A stretch of DNA of 14,168 nucleotides. Source: Candidatus Atribacteria bacterium 1244-E10-H5-B2. Lineage in GTDB: Bacteria > Atribacterota > JS1 > SB-45 > 34-128. The stretch lies in contig NMQN01000282.1 in NCBI GenBank assembly GCA_003575245.1, positions 1-14,168 on the forward strand, given 5' to 3'. Below the pieces are notes generated by a model, which was not told the origin of the DNA, ran no database searches, and saw nothing but the letters and a program-made list of their open reading frames with translations. Every line of letters starts with the position of its first letter. The first letter of the stretch is position 1. Shown in pieces: positions 13,771-14,168 of this stretch. A program made the translations under genes and the position numbers.

Positions 13771-14168
13771 GTGACAGAAATTATAAAATTATTGGTAGTA
13801 ATCGCTATAATTATTTTCTTAATAAGAAAGAAATGGAATTTAGGGTATATTATACTGCTGTCCTCCTTGTTATTAGGGTTATTATTCGGATTGAACCTCA
13901 AAGAAATAGGAATTAATTTTGTACAGGCGACAATGGACCCGATAACTATTAGATTAATCGGAATAATTGTATTGGTTTTTTTGCTAAGCAGTATTTTAAA
14001 AAGGATAGAAAGTTTAAAAGATATAGTTGATTCCCTTCAAAAGTTGGTAAAGGACTATAGATTGATATTGGCCTTTATCCCTTCTTTTTTGGGTTTGCTG
14101 CCTATGCCAGCCGGAGCCATGTTTTCCGCTCCTATGGTTAAAGAGATAGGAGATCGGGTAGGGCTTAA
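13771..14168 (+). CDS. DUF401 family integral membrane protein (3' end outside window)
   Basis: This is the N-terminal 132 codons of a hydrophobic protein; the window ends before its stop. It opens with a GTG start (VTEIIKLLVVIAIIIFLIR) preceded by GGTGA (13759-13763). Hydrophobic segments lie near residues 4-17, 25-40, 61-76 and 91-105. The stretch PSFLGLLPMPAGAMFSAPMV resembles the conserved block of DUF401 proteins, uncharacterised membrane proteins with an ion-transporter-like look. Its substrate is unknown and I assign none. It starts 31 bp after asp23, so it is likely in that operon. The identification is by recollection of the block and is moderately sure. Confidence 0.75.
   Translation, partial: MTEIIKLLVVIAIIIFLIRKKWNLGYIILLSSLLLGLLFGLNLKEIGINFVQATMDPITIRLIGIIVLVFLLSSILKRIESLKDIVDSLQKLVKDYRLILAFIPSFLGLLPMPAGAMFSAPMVKEIGDRVGL

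Overview
This is the replication-origin neighbourhood of an AT-rich bacterial chromosome. dnaN and dnaA lie on the minus strand. The block rpmH-rnpA-yidD-yidC-jag-mnmE-rsmG-parA-parB runs on the plus strand, followed by an AmaP/Asp23 pair and the start of a DUF401 membrane protein cut by the window end. The gene order is the ancestral 'origin block' best known from Bacillota. A short YidC without a large periplasmic domain and the AmaP-Asp23 pair also point that way. These traits occur too in deep-branching candidate lineages (Atribacterota-like groups, for instance), so I place it only as a Bacillota-like or candidate-phylum bacterium. Shine-Dalgarno sites are mostly clear, and TTG and GTG starts are used.

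Layout. Positions 1-286 are repeat debris downstream of dnaN. 287-3044 hold dnaN and dnaA, separated by a 232-bp gap with a perfect DnaA box and a TAG-triplet run. 3045-3709 is the dnaA/rpmH divergent region, the best oriC candidate, with DnaA boxes, AT-rich direct repeats and a near-consensus rpmH promoter. 3710-5554 is the rpmH-rnpA-yidD-yidC operon (ribosome, RNase P and membrane-insertion genes). jag (khpB) follows after 357 bp of repeats and ends in a good terminator. mnmE follows another 570-bp repeat-rich gap. The 727-bp gap between mnmE and rsmG, where many relatives carry mnmG, instead holds a perfect parS, two tandem pairs of DnaA boxes and more repeats. The 1-kb gap before parA holds GC-rich palindromes, a second parS and a good parA promoter. 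parA and parB overlap by 8 bp.

Together the genes serve replication initiation (DnaA, DnaN), origin segregation (ParA, ParB and two parS sites), RNA maturation and modification (RnpA, MnmE, RsmG), RNA binding (KhpB), membrane protein insertion (YidC, YidD) and probably envelope stress (AmaP, Asp23). No CRISPR array, tRNA, rRNA, transposase or other accessory cassette was seen. The less ordinary content is non-coding: the DnaA-box/parS island at 8475-8766, and at least three families of degenerate interspersed repeats that fill every long intergenic gap but are absent from gene junctions inside operons.
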